Below, piece after piece: positions 10,801-20,662 of a stretch of 64,000 bases of DNA (positions are counted from its first letter, which is position 1; the number at the start of each line of letters is the position of its first letter). Source of the DNA: Dendrophyllia cribrosa. Its lineage: Eukaryota; Cnidaria; Anthozoa; Scleractinia; Dendrophylliidae. Made by a program: the position numbers and the translations under genes. The stretch covers positions 19,152,036 to 19,216,035 of the forward strand of contig JAJLRJ010000005.1 of the NCBI GenBank assembly GCA_024195265.1, read 5' to 3'. The notes beneath the pieces were generated by a model. That model had not been told where the DNA came from, made no database searches, and was given only the letters and a program-made list of their open reading frames with translations.

Positions 10801-11881
10801 GCCCCTGGTTATTGGACAGTGTTTTTGTTGTGCCCTGAATTACATGTACATCTGCCAACACACACCAAGAATAAAGGTACTGTGACCCGTTCTTGTGTAC
10901 TGGTACATTTCCGGATACGGTACTTTATAAAGCCCCCTCCTGATTCAATATGGGTATGAATTTATGCAGTTGATGCATGCTACAGTACATGTATTTGCTA
11001 TGTATGACTTCTGATTGGTTCATTGAATTATCTGTGTCTATTGCGATTGGCCACAGTGATAACTTTGGTTTTGGTCTTGTGACACTCAGTTGAAAACTGC
11101 CATATTTCCAGTACCACTAAATGCTTCTATTTATAATACAGATTAATTACAGATTAATTTAATCTGGTACTGCTATCTTTAATCTTTAATCGGGTACTCC
11201 TAAAACAGTTAAAACTATACTAGGAATTTATCTAGATATCTATCTATTTATCAGTGGAAAACACAAAACAAAAAACAAACAGACAAACAAACAAGAAAAC
11301 AAACATACACAATATAGATAGGAATATAAGGTACCAAGATTTAGCCGCAGCCAGGCAAGACAAAATTAACATAAAGTTGCATAATTCATTTTTTACTTTG
11401 TTCAATCGATCTACCATTTGAAAAGCAGGTTTCACGCTGATAAAACGCTAAAACGCTATCACTATGTATTTTAAAGAAGGAGAAACATTGCCTGAACGAT
11501 TGACATTTAAGATCAAAGGATTACACACAAGAAATGAAACTAATAATATAAGCTTACTGTAATGAAGTCTAGAAAACTGTAATAATTATTGTTGTCGCTT
11601 ACCTCCGGATTTGTGACGCTTGTGCGCTGAGGGTACAGATTTCGAGCATCCCCTTCCCGTGATGTCCACCATTTGTACAGTAAAAAGGCTTCCAAAAGTA
11701 AAACAGAAAAAACTCCGATCAAAAAGGCGAGAATTAAAGCTATAATCATGAGCAAAATCAGCTGCAACAGAGAGAATACGGCATGTTGTTGTGGAGAAAA
11801 GAGTAGGAGACTGGAGACGAAATCAGAAATCCGCTGACCAAGTCGCTGAGTGAGAACGCCCAGAATAGAGAAAAATACCAT
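1275..11881 (-). CDS. PDZD8: PDZD8 (partial gene, 8 exons visible; 3' end off window)
   Basis: PDZD8-type ER protein, which in animals tethers ER to other organelles and moves lipid through its SMP domain. Exons in coding order, read from splice sites: 11603-11881, 10057-10297, 8488-8714, 6751-7107, 4956-5176, 4189-4457, 2244-2434, 1275-1391. Phases join without a break. Order of domains: N-terminal hydrophobic membrane segment (exon 1), SMP domain (exons 2 to 4, with motifs such as LWREWRDS and THWSLAFYE), PDZ domain (exon 5), acidic and Ser/Lys-rich linkers (exons 6, 7), and a C2-like domain beginning DPVWDETVKF (exon 8). The rest of C2 and any C1/coiled-coil region lie left of the window. 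Exon 7 is in phase only with the second AG of a tandem acceptor (AGAG). The initiator ATG lies within the terminal repeat of a TIR element, so the start is less certain than the rest. Confidence 0.88.
1557..1636 (-). tRNA. tRNA-Ser(TGA)-like sequence, probably a pseudogene
   Basis: Minus-strand sequence has a D-arm-like GGTCGAGCGGTTAGAACGC, an anticodon-arm-like CTGGACTTGAAATCC (anticodon TGA), a variable-arm-like stretch and a T-arm-like GGGTTCAAGTCCC. The seven terminal nucleotides at the two ends do not pair as an acceptor stem, and one T-stem pair is off, so I read it as a tRNA-derived repeat or pseudogene. Confidence 0.5.
2244..2434 (-). CDS. PDZD8: PDZD8 exon 7, Ser/Lys-rich linker
   Basis: Open frame of low complexity (Ser, Thr, Lys, Gln rich) joining the PDZ-linker exon to the C2 exon. 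The sequence ends ccacagagATCAG at the acceptor. Only the downstream AG gives a frame that stays open and joins exon 6; using the upstream AG leads to an early TAG. Donor GTATGTG follows ACCACG. Confidence 0.65.
3196..3342. repeat. 147-bp foldback MITE
   Basis: Near-perfect inverted repeat: the GGTCCCGGTTGTTTAAAAG end, with inner TGGATAACGCTATCCACCGG, is mirrored by CCGATGGATAGCGTTATCCA and an ACAACCGGGGCC end. Lies in PDZD8 intron sequence. Confidence 0.85.
3355..3590. repeat. 236-bp TIR element (GAGTAC-rich)
   Basis: Ends AATAGCGACCTTCAGATT and AATCTGAAGGTCGCTATT are inverted repeats, and the inner ends carry GACTACGAGTACGA and its complement. A related fragment occurs near 36470. The open frame inside is part of the repeat. 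Confidence 0.8.
3659..3907 (-). repeat. ~260-bp dispersed MITE family, copy 1
   Basis: Reverse-oriented copy of a family also found at 22344-22586, 24318-24597 and 63735-63990. Shared inner blocks include CCAATCAATGAAC-like, GCGCCAAGCGCGGGAAAA and ACCAAAGCAATT segments. Ends resemble TTTCAATTGAGTGTCG and its complement, though this copy is diverged. Confidence 0.75.
4189..4457 (-). CDS. PDZD8: PDZD8 exon 6, acidic linker
   Basis: Follows the PDZ exon in phase (acceptor ...CTCAATTAG). Encodes a linker with an acidic run (NDDDNESEDE) and a basic, helix-prone end (KAEKKLKGKQ). The donor is inferred as CAAG|GTCTGA because the frame meets a stop shortly after; this boundary is less certain than the others. 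Confidence 0.65.
4640..4853. repeat. TAA/AAT microsatellites
   Basis: Two trinucleotide runs (about 4640-4720 and 4806-4853) separated by AT-rich sequence in a PDZD8 intron. Confidence 0.95.
4956..5176 (-). CDS. PDZD8: PDZD8 exon 5, PDZ domain
   Basis: Encodes most of a PDZ fold in one exon. The carboxylate-binding loop region reads FGLTL, followed by the beta-strand IVIETIVTDSPAYSAGV and KDILVAIDGHKIESLKQA, the typical PDZ pattern of hydrophobic strand, SPA..AGV turn, GD-like loop (KDILVAIDG) and helix 2. Acceptor CTTTGCAG, donor GTAAAT. Confidence 0.85.
5177..6171. other. PDZD8 intron, no gene seen
   Basis: AT-rich intron sequence between the PDZ exon and the preceding SMP exon. I see no exon, RNA gene or clear repeat boundary here; the short frames lack any family resemblance. 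Confidence 0.5.
6172..6298. repeat. 127-bp foldback repeat
   Basis: Inverted ends AAAGGTCCAGCATTGTCCATT and AATGGACAATACTGGGTCTTT, with inner GCTTCA / TGAAGC also paired. Confidence 0.75.
6751..7107 (-). CDS. PDZD8: PDZD8 exon 4, end of SMP domain and linker to PDZ
   Basis: 119 codons, phase 0 at both ends (acceptor CTTTTTTCAG, donor GTAATG). The first part completes the SMP domain (FEGKNLPQLTSLIISHLRKS, then HTLPSYKIRYNPFFP). It is followed by a beta-rich stretch with LEVTVVGCTRLPEL and the phrase WQYYCSLSVDL that leads to the PDZ exon. Confidence 0.85.
7193..7450 (+). mobile_element. tRNA-derived SINE
   Basis: Starts with a tRNA-like head (GTGGTGTAGTGGTTAGGGCA, B-box-like GTGGTTTGACACC). 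The tail has the words GTATAAATAGACACTGC and TTAACCCTGTGATGGACTG, also found in the copies at 19855, 22905, 30690 and 56795. The tRNA-like head is partly duplicated at its start. Confidence 0.75.
7513..8003. mobile_element. TIR element containing a 5S rRNA-derived segment
   Basis: Terminal repeats TTAAAGGGACACTGTCACG and CGTGACAGTGTCCCTTTAA bound 491 bp. The left half has an open frame from ATG at 7611 (72 codons, Gly and basic-rich start). The right half holds most of a 5S rRNA on the minus strand. A fragment with a similar end occurs near 26055. No transposase is seen, so it is non-autonomous. Confidence 0.8.
7881..7975 (-). rRNA. 5S rRNA-derived fragment (pseudogene in a mobile element)
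   Basis: Minus strand matches the 3' three quarters of eukaryotic 5S rRNA, including the internal-promoter region: GGTTCTCGTCCGATCACC, AAGTTAAGC, GTTAGTACTTGGATGGGTGA and CCGCCTGGGAATACC, ending in a GTCGTAGGCT-type 3' end. The first ~25 nt of 5S are missing. It sits inside a TIR element, so I treat it as a 5S-derived repeat module. Confidence 0.8.
8041..8087 (+). repeat. GAGGGG purine tract
   Basis: Simple repeat of GAGGG/GGGGA units; minus-strand proline-rich frame is an artefact of it. Confidence 0.9.
8488..8714 (-). CDS. PDZD8: PDZD8 exon 3, SMP domain
   Basis: Enters with GT completing a Gly codon from exon 2, then 75 codons. Carries the SMP core DIALDLEYDGGCHMAIQVDL, VYLAVKLASLRGRARLQ and THWSLAFYE, segments that line the lipid-binding groove in this family. 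Acceptor CACCTGTAG, donor GTATG. Confidence 0.88.
9203..9315. repeat. 113-bp foldback repeat
   Basis: TTAAAGGAAACCTCCACT is mirrored by AGTGGAGGTTCCCTTTAA, with the inner arms CAAAATGCTC / GAGCATTTTG also paired. Confidence 0.85.
10057..10297 (-). CDS. PDZD8: PDZD8 exon 2, start of SMP domain
   Basis: 80 codons plus one base. Contains the N-terminal SMP helix region (ESCMSLNLLLAFLWREWRDS, then KKMNSEFSDLIQGKAASKVIE) and EFSLGTSLPVITG. Acceptor CTTTTTGCAG, donor GTGAAT. Confidence 0.88.
10298..11602. other. PDZD8 intron 1
   Basis: No exon seen. Around 11005-11100 is a diverged partial copy of the ~260-bp MITE family (TGATTGGTTCATTG, ACTTTGGTTTTGG, GACACTCAGTTGAAAACTG). Confidence 0.55.
11603..11881 (-). 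CDS. PDZD8: PDZD8 exon 1, start codon and membrane anchor
   Basis: 93 codons ending NPE with donor GTAAGC. A long hydrophobic run (LLQLILLMIIALILAFLIGV and onward to LLLEAFLLY) is the N-terminal membrane anchor that holds the protein in the ER, followed by KWWTSREG. The first codons, MVFF, coincide with a sequence (ATGGTATTTTTC) that is the terminal repeat of the TIR element to the right; no other Met is available upstream of the membrane segment in this frame. Confidence 0.75.
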
Positions 11882-13683
11882 AATAATCTTTTATGTGCAG
11901 GCTCAGCCTCACCGGGGTGTGGCATAATGAATTCAGAGTACATGTAGTAACGCTAGAATGTAGCATTGTGTGTTCGTATACAAATGTGCATTTTAGGCCC
12001 AAATCGCACTTGGGACAATTTTGTACATTTTTATCGAATTTCAATTTATTTAAGTGTCTGACTTGGCAAAGACAAGTGCGACCTACACTTTTCAGAGAAA
12101 CGAACTGGGCAGACAAATAAAACTTTAAAAACACCGCCGCCCGCTTATTGGTCCACGTTGCACGTTCAATTCGTTCGTCATTATAACGGAAAATCACCGC
12201 AAAGACAAGTACGACCTACTTTTGCCAAGGCCCAAATCGCACTTGCGGACAACTTTTGAATTGTCCGCGACAATTTGGACAGAAATTGGTATACAAAATT
12301 GTCCGAGACAACTTGTCAATTTCGGAGCTAAAATTTGCAAGACAATACGAAAATTGCACATTACGGTATGGAAACAATTTTAAAGGTGTGGAGCACTTCG
12401 ACTTTCAATCTGAGCATCAAGCCTTTTCAAAGCGCACGTGGCTTTAAATCTCATTAGTATGTATTTTATGCAGTATGAAACTGGCTTGTCATTGAACACC
12501 GTCATTGAACACCGCTAAACATGATTCGATTAAAAAATAACGCAAAGTATTTTTTTTATTTCTAAGCCTTTTCAAGGGTTTTTCTACTTTTAGTGATTAA
12601 ATTGTTTTTGCACATTGCGATTTGCCGTGATAAATTTGAATAAAAAGAAACGTGCTGCATATTGATTTGTTTTTCTCAAGGAAGAGCACAATGGTTAATC
12701 AAGAAGGCATTGTTATCTGGATTCGCGGGTGCGTTGGAATGTATCGGACAAGCGTGTTGTCCTGCCAGGAGGCAGGACTTCGGCTCCTTTGAAAATTCGG
12801 CTGTTTTGTCGAAACTTTTTCGACTTGGCAAAAGTAGGTCGCACTTGTCTTTGCGGTGATTTTCCGTTATAATGACGAACGAATTGCACGTGCAACGTGG
12901 ATCAATCAGCGGGCGGCGGTGTTTTTAAAGTTTTATTTGTCTGCCCAGTTCGTTTCTCTGAAAAGTGTAGGTCGCACTTGTCTTTGCCAAGTCAGACACT
13001 TAAATAAATTGAAATTCGATAAAAATGTACAAAATTGTCCCAAGTGCGATTTGGGCCCAAGTCGAAAAAGTTTCGACAAAACAGCCGAAACTTCAAAGGA
13101 GCCGAAGTCCTGCCTTCTGGCAGGACAACACGCCTGTCCGGTACATTCCAACGCACCCGCGAATCCAGATAACAATGCCTTCTTGATTAACCATTGTGCC
13201 CTTTCTTTGCGTTATTTTGGAATCGAATCATGTTTAGCGGTGTTCAATGACGGTACTGAGTAATATTGCAAAAAAGCGGGGAAAACAAGCCAGTTTCTTA
13301 CCGCATAAAATACATACTAATGAGATTAAACGCCACGTGCGCTTTGAAAAGGCTTGATGCTCAGATTGAAAGTCGAAGTGCTCCACACCTTCAAAATTGT
13401 TTCCATGCTGTAATGCGCACTTTTCTTGTTGTTTTGCAAATTTTAGCTCAGAAATTGACAAGTTGTCTCGGACAATTTTGGATGCCAATTTCTTTCCAAA
13501 TTGTCGCGGACAATTCATAAGTTGTCCGCAAGTGCGATTCAGGCCTTACGCAAATTGCAAAGAAGATGACGCACGTGCACGTGCAGTTCGTGCTAAATAC
13601 AAAAGAAATTGGAAAAATCAGGCTTACATCAAGCACCACCCAAACCTGCACTTTAAAGAGTATTATGGTATTTTTCATAGTTT
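11869..13683. mobile_element. 1.8-kb TIR element with a nested foldback
   Basis: Ends read GAAAAATACCATAATAATC...GTGCAGG on the left and its near complement on the right (GCACTTTAAAGAGTATTATGGTATTTTTC). A short deletion derivative of the same family lies at 30770-31046. Inside are several mirrored blocks: 11997-12229 matches the complement of 12845-13059; 12230-12530 matches 13210-13549; 12680-12840 matches 13060-13205. No transposase frame is seen; the open frames are mirrored repeat sequence. Confidence 0.75.
12230..13549. mobile_element. Foldback element with ~300-bp inverted repeats, nested
   Basis: Ends AGGCCCAAATCGCACTTGCG and CGCAAGTGCGATTCAGGCC, followed inward by long inverted repeats. 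Its centre carries an inverted copy of the flanking 11997-12229 block, so it is a palindrome within a palindrome. Confidence 0.7.
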
Positions 13684-14511
13684 TTGGAGTGGAGATCTCG
13701 TGTATATACCCACCACAAAGACTAAACATTAGACTACACGGAAATAATAGATCACAAACAAAGAGAATACAATGTAAAACCGTGGTGGGTACATACATGA
13801 GATCTAAGCCGTTTCTGGAGTGGTGAATTGGGAAGGGCCTGAGTTGGCTGCATCGCCAAAGCTAAGGTTCGTGTTACATCAAGGAAGAGCTCGCTGCTCT
13901 CGGTCGCAATCGCAAAGAATCAATGAACTGCTTTCTAAATGGCTAGGTGGTTTCGAAACAGTAGGATAAATGGTGAAAAACTTGTTTGTACGCATAACTT
14001 GAGTAGAGTTGTGTGATGATCGTGCGAGAAACGCTCTTTAATGTTTTCGATCGTGTTGTCCATGCCTGCATGGCCAGAGATTGAAATTAGCCGAATGACA
14101 TTCCTCGCTTTCTCTTCGTCTTCTTTGATGACGAGTCGCTTGAGGACTCTTGAGCATTTAATATGCCATCCCTTTGCTTATCCAAATAAAATAGTGACTC
14201 CGATTTTGGGTCAAACTCGAAATTTCAGGCGTATCGTCACAAAATTACATACCAAAAAATTGCCCTCTGAAAGGAGACATTTGCTCTGGGCTTGCGCGTT
14301 ACTTAAATGAACTATTGTCCATGTGCAGTTGAGCTCGAATGGCCTGGACGCTAATGCACGCAAGTCACCAATAGAAGCCAAAATGGACTCAGTCGAAGCA
14401 TATTGCACTGAAAAAATGGCAAAATGATGGGTTTTTTTCGCTGCAACTAAATCATATTTCCCACCAAAATGTTCACTAGATCCCAGTCTCTTAAAAACCG
14501 AGTGTGGATGT

Positions 14512-14682
14512 AGACTGCTAGCTGTCCCTTTTCAGTTAATCGAGCGGGCGAGCTAATCACAAAAACAAGCTCGGCGAGACTGGAGCGAGATTACTTTCGC
14601 TCGCTCACCGCTCGGTTGATCGCCGATCGCGTGATTTGCTCGCCCGCACGACTATTCCGAGAGGGACTGCCAGCAGTCTAGT
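14512..14682. repeat. 171-bp foldback repeat
   Basis: GTAGACTGCTAGCTGTCCC...GAGCGGGCGAGC is mirrored by GCTCGCCCGC...GGGACTGCCAGCAGTCTA. Confidence 0.7.
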
Positions 14683-15307
14683 GTGGATGTTGACATTACG
14701 CCTATTAAAATGAGTTATACCGCTAAAAGCGATGACCGCGCGGTCGAACTCCATACAAGCCTTTACGTGACATTGGTCATTTCAAGGTCAAAATAACGGG
14801 ACTTTTTTTTTTAAAGTTATTAAAATATTTTAACGTTTCCAGATAGAATAACCAAATTACTGGAATCCGAGTGTGGATTTCCGAAAAGTAATTCATAAAT
14901 GGGCTAAATTTTGATTTTCCTTTCAAAATATGGCCTTTTCGCTGTGATTTGAAGGGTCAAATTGGGGGTCTGGGAACGAGTTATAAAAAAATAAAGGCAA
15001 ATGTCATCCAATTTTTTGCCATGATTTCCCTAGTTTCGAAAATCCGGGTGGATACTCGTGATTTTTAACATATTCCAAAAGGTTTCTATATTTTGCGGTA
15101 TTCATATCTTGAAGGCTTTATGTATTAAATGTCTCGAGAAATTGTGTCCGCATGTGAAAGGGATACACGTGTCACCAGGGATTTGGGTATCTTGGGAGGG
15201 TACCGGGAGATACACAAAACACGGCGGGAAATATGGACTAGTGATATATATGTACAGGGATGCACAAAACAAGGGGATCACATATCACTGTGACAGCGCC
15301 TTTCAAT

Positions 15308-15658
15308 CAGACTCGTATCCAGTCGCTATTAATTGGTTCTTGGGTCGAGAGAAAATAGGCCATTTCCGAGTTGCCTTTAGCCTCTGTATCAAAGCGAGGC
15401 TAGGTGCGAAACCTTTCACATGTAAATAAAACTTTTTTGCATGTGAATGAAAACTCATTTTCATATGAAAGGTTTCGCACCTAGCCTCGCCTTGATAGAG
15501 AGGCTAAAGGCAACTCGGAAATGGCCTATAATTGAGGCGCGCGGGGTGTCACGGGAAGGATCGACCCTTCCCATGACACCTCGCGCGCCTCAATTCACCC
15601 TAGTATCCAATCTTCTCTCGCCCCAAGAACCAATTAATAGCGACTGGGTACGAGTCTG
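15308..15658. repeat. Nested inverted repeats
   Basis: Outer arms TCGTATCCAGTCGCTATTAA and its complement near 15611-15655, and inner arms with GCGAGGCTAGGTGCGAAACC and the complement near 15470-15530. The frames here are mirrored repeat sequence. Confidence 0.75.
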
Positions 15659-15678
15659 CCTTTCAATACCATTTGTTC

Positions 15679-16222
15679 TCCTCTCTGAATTTACCATTAT
15701 CGTTAAGTCTCAATTGCTCTGAATTTACGATTATAGTTAATTTAGAACACTGACAGTCTGAAAAGAATTCTGGGAAATCAGCATTTTTGTTGAAAAAGAA
15801 CAATAGGACTCGAACCTACGACACTTCGCTGACTTATCCTCTCTTCTAACCACTAGACCACCACGCTGCTGGTTGAGCAAACCTCAATTTTTTAACATAA
15901 TAAAATTCATGCGCTTATTCTACACCCTGTTGTAAGCCTATAAAATCACTCGCTAGAAAATAATTTTAGAAAGTAAATGGAAAAGCTTGATCACCAAACC
16001 TCAACAAAAAGCTAACCATTTGAAATTAGCGCTTAGGCCTAATCACTGTAGATCAATGATATTCTATGCAAGACTCAAATAAATATCTTGCAGATTTAAC
16101 GTCCCATCGCCTTGTTGTTCGGTGGTCTAGTGGTCGAGAAGACGTTCCTAGTAGCGGTAGTTCCGGGTTCGAATCCAGTCCAAATAACATGTTTTTTTTT
16201 ATTTCTTCTTTTCTGAAATGTC
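15679..16222. mobile_element. Twin-tRNA TIR element, copy 1 (one end lost)
   Basis: Begins with CCTCTCTGAATTTACCATTA and an inner ATAGTTAATTTAGAACACTG, the same terminal sequence as the complete copy at 28505-29158. Contains two tRNA-like sequences in opposite orientation: minus strand about 15808-15880 (GGTGGTCTAGTGGTTAG, GTAGGTTCGAGTCC) and plus strand about 16108-16190 (GGTGGTCTAGTGGTCGAGAA, GGGTTCGAATCCAGTCC). Similarity to copy 2 stops at about 16222, so the second TIR is missing. Confidence 0.75.
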
Positions 16223-17228
16223 CTATAACACGCGAACTCTCAAGTTTAAACGTTGGACCCATGAAAGCAGAAACTGAGAAAATGAATTGAAATCCACCAA
16301 TTACAACCCATAAACATGACCTTTTGACCATTTTGCGTAAAGAATCATTGTTTCGAAAGACGTCTGGTATGATTTTAAGGCAGTGAAAAACGAAACCGTT
16401 AGTTGAGTTTTGAACTTCGGAATATTGAAAAGCACTGTAAAAGAAGAATGGAGACAAGAAAGACAAGAAAGAAAGAAGGTAAGAAATATAAAGAAATCAA
16501 ATTTTACCGTTCGATTTCGTTTGGACGTGAAAAGTCAGTGACAGACTGAACTCCAAAATTACGTGTATGATTGACGTCTTGTAAACACGTAAAACTTTAA
16601 CTCTATTATCACAGAAACCATAACTTTAATTGTTGTCTTACAACTGCAACACGAAACTAGCCTGTGAACTGGTTTGGTGGAAAATGGGGCACAAGAAAAA
16701 TCGGCGATTGGATCGTCAGCTAGAACCTTTTCACAGGCGGAAAATGGCACTCTATCTCGTGGCATATATTCTGACAGGGTGGCTTATGTACGAAAGTCGA
16801 AAAAACGTAAGCGAAAAAAGGTTTACAAAACCGGGGATTAAATTTCCGCATTCATTAACTAGAGTTTGAAAGGGTGCAGGCCGGCGGTTGCCATTTGCAC
16901 GGTGTCAATGTTGTCCTTGCTAAGGTCAGGACATTTCGCTAATGAAAAAAAAAAAAAAAAAAAAACAATTCCTCCATTCAGTAAAGCGGACGCTGAAATT
17001 CTACTTGTAATAACTTTTATTCACTGTAATGTTGACTCTCATTATCTAATAAATATAGCCGATGTTTATATTAGGAGTCCAGTGGAACAACACAACAACG
17101 AACCACCAATTAAGTTGGCAAAGAAGCGATTATTTTATTCATTCGTATCTTCCCTTTCTGCCTTACGTAATGGCACACACGTCAAATTACTCAAAACACA
17201 AAAATACTGTAAATGTCAAGACATTAAA

Positions 17229-20200
17229 TCACTGGCTCTTAAGAAAGAGAGCAGCGCCACACTGGGTCCATCTGCTCTGGTTACCACCACACGGCATGTT
17301 AAAGCAGGTGACAGTCTTATCACGGTCAGCACTATAGTAGATTGGGACGGAGATGCAGTCGCTCTCAGGATAGGGGTCAGCGGTATCCTAACAAATAGAA
17401 AACTGAAGTTATGACCAATTATGATACATCATATATTTAACTCGCGCGTGATTGGTCTTAACACATCACGTGACACAGCCAAACCAGGGGAATATCCGAT
17501 GATATTCCCCAAGTGATATACCCCAGTTTTCCAAATTTGCGTTTTACGTTCGCATGTTCAGTTTTCGTCCTAAATATATTGTTAAATTGAACAGAACTAA
17601 TTGTTTTAAACAGACTAGAAATATTTGTGAACGCCAACAGAATTATCTTCATGTTTAACAGTTTGGCCAACTCTCCCAAACAGAGAGGCATTGTGAAAAG
17701 ATATTTGAAGGATAATAAACATGATAACCTCCATTTGGCTATAAAAATACGTAGGGATATTTGTTTTTTGCACATTATCCGTCTAGAAGCAAACAGTTTT
17801 CCGAGAGAGAAGCTCGAGAAAAACTGTGACCTTCTCGAAACATTTAATGTCCGCGGACAAATATCCGGCATCGTTCACAAGGACCGTGGGGGTCAGGAAA
17901 CTTGAATAGAAATGATGAATATAGGAATTACACAATATATGAACTGCGGAAATGAAATGAAATAAGAAATGACTCTCGCTGAAGCCTGACAATAGAAAGA
18001 GGCAAACCTTTGATACCCAGGCCACCGCAGCCGTGGGGATGGCAGAGACACTGGGGGAGTCTCGTTGATTTTCTGTCAGTGTGTTGCCGTCAAAACTACA
18101 TCCCTCTAATTGAAGTCCGCCGAGCTAATCAGAACAAAAACAAGATGTGTATTTCAGTATTTAAAACCTATAGAGTTAGGTCAAATTCAAAGAAAGGAAT
18201 TGCAACAGGAGAACGTACGTAATCCGTTCCTTAATTATGAGACATCATAAATGACAAAACAAGGAAATGTGCCCAATAAATATGACCCATAAAATGCACA
18301 GATAATTTATTATAAATAACCCACTTGAAAGCACTGCGTCGTTTTACATAAAGTGATTGAGAGACTGACTTTGCGAGAGCTGGAACGAAAAGTTTATAGC
18401 ACTAAAACAACAACAAAAATGATGCAAGGCTGATTTAAACAGCATCAGAGTCAATTATAAAATATCCACGACGCAAGTAAAAACATGCCACCCCACCCCC
18501 CAAAACTAAACAGCTCCCTATCAAACAAACCTTCACACCTTCCCTCCCCTCCCTAAGTAGCAGGCTCTGAACACAAACTTCTACACCTTCCCTCAATTAC
18601 CACCCCAAGCATTAAATGACACTATGGATTCAAACCTTTCCCCTTTCTCTTCCCTCTCTGGTTACAAACCTTTACAGTGAACTTGGCTCCTTTAACCTGA
18701 GCCTCTTTCCAGGACACGGCAAGTTTTAAACTGTCTATTGACGTCTTCATCGCTCTGACAAGTAAAAGAAACATGAAATAGTCAGTTCAGAGAGAGCGAG
18801 TGTTGGAAAATCGAAGGGCTCGAAAATGTCCTAAAATTGATAGTGAGCTGGAAGTAGCGGCACGGCACCGTTATAAAGCCGACGCAACCCCAGTCGTCCC
18901 TCTTGGAAGTCGCAAGATGCGGTGGATGCTGAAAGGAGGAAAATTTCCTATTGGGTGACCAGCGTGACAGGTAATAACCGTGATGTGTTTTGACGCAATC
19001 TGCAGTTACCATTGCAGTGCCCTTGTTTGTTGACTACTTCTAAATCTCATTAATTATTCATGACGAGAACACAAAGGAAATCACTTTCGTGAAGGAGGTT
19101 TGGATTCCCGGTTTTAATTTGCGATTTTATTCCTTCGTTTTCTCCGCAATTAATGATCAGTTTGAGAACCTTTATCAATGAAACGCTCTTCCTCGTGTTT
19201 GATATATCACCTGAACAATGAGAGGAAAGCGAAGTTCAGCAGAAAAGTCTGTCAAACAAAATTACCGTCAGGCTGGTCACACAAGATTTTGCCGTCCTCT
19301 TGAATTAGGTAATAAAGCAATTATTGCGGAAAATTGCTTAAGACTGAATTGGGACGATTTAGTTGAGGGTGTGGTTTACAATACACGGACATCTTGTGCA
19401 GCCTGTTGTTAGTTACGTTAAACTCACCTAGCTGTCTGCTGTCGCAGCGCATTAAGGAAGGTGTCAGGATGGAACAGCTCAGAAAGATCCAGCACTTCCC
19501 TTAACAAGGAGTCTGAGTTGCACTTCTCCACCCAGGAGCCCAGGGCTAGGGTCTTAGCAACAAGGGCCCTTAACCACTGAATTGGGTCCTCTGGGCCCTC
19601 AAATCGACTGCTCCAAGAGAGGGGAACCTGAAGATGAATACGGCAAAGATAAGTACAGCAAACTAACAATGATGTATATAACACTCGCCGCGATAAGAAA
19701 GTTTTGTACAAACTGCAATCAAATCTGTCGTTTTACAGTATTTAAACATTAGGAAGAGCATTGTTTATATTTTCGCGTTTACGTGTTTGCAAGTATGATT
19801 GCAGGGATTTTAGCCATCGTCCGCGAAAAATTTTAAGTCGCACACGAGCCACAAGCGGTGCACATGGCCGGAGCTTAACCGGGTGTCTGTAGCATGAAGC
19901 AACAAGGAGTATTGCTACTCCTTCCTCGATGGGACCAGTCCGTCGAAAGGTTACCCCAGGCATTATGACCACCTGTACAAATGTTATACATCTGGGTGGA
20001 GAGAGACAATGTGAAGCAATTAAGGTATGTTGTCTCAGGAAGCAACACGACAGAAGAGACCAGGGAAAAAACCACCGACATTCAACGCGCTAACCAACAT
20101 CATGGTAAAGGCCGATTTACACGACACAACTTTGTCGCATGTGATTTTTTTGTAGCGCGCGCTGCTTGCGTCAGGCGAAAATTACATACAACACGCATCA

Positions 20201-20662
20201 TATAACATTGTATGTGGCTACGATTGTCGTAGGGTTTTAAAACATGTTTCAAAATCCTACAACTTTGTTGTGTTCCATGCAACAGTTGTGAACGAGTTGT
20301 AGGCTGATTTAGACGACGCGATTCGTGTCGTTTGTATGGCGTGAGCAGGTTGCATGCGATAGTTGTAGGCAAACGTTGTGCCGTCTAAATCAGCCTTAAT
20401 GAAAACAAGCCATAAATAAAGGGTATCTGGATTTTATGCTATTACTCACCTCTTGTTTAAGTAACGCGCCCGCAAGAGCCTGAACATCTGCGTCTAACAA
20501 CGTAGTTCCTCGGATGACCTTACTGAGGGAGGAGAGGGAGGCGTACACGATTTGCACCAATCGGATGGCATTGTACCTCTCCAGCAGCACGAATGACGTC
20601 ACTGGAGATTCCTCACCAGTCTCTGACGGGGCTGAGATTTTCATCTGGTTAAGTTGGGATCC
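17229..20662 (-). CDS. DYNC2H1: DYNC2H1 C-terminal exons
   Basis: Exons (coding order): 20450-20662, 19428-19627, 18670-18754, 18008-18124, 17229-17387 (stop TGA 17229-17231). They encode the C-terminal barrel region: [20 protein letters not shown], then [18 protein letters not shown], then a [20 protein letters not shown] strand block, and the end [20 protein letters not shown]. These phrases are diagnostic of dynein-2 rather than dynein-1 or axonemal heavy chains. Confidence 0.9.

Noticed and set aside
11823..13263. Two nearly identical frames (MIFRYNDERI...) on opposite strands
   Set aside because: They are the two arms of an inverted repeat, not a duplicated gene.
16866..17414. 182-codon plus-strand frame
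   Set aside because: It overlaps the final DYNC2H1 exon in antisense, starts in repeat-rich sequence with a poly-A-derived lysine run, and shows no family.
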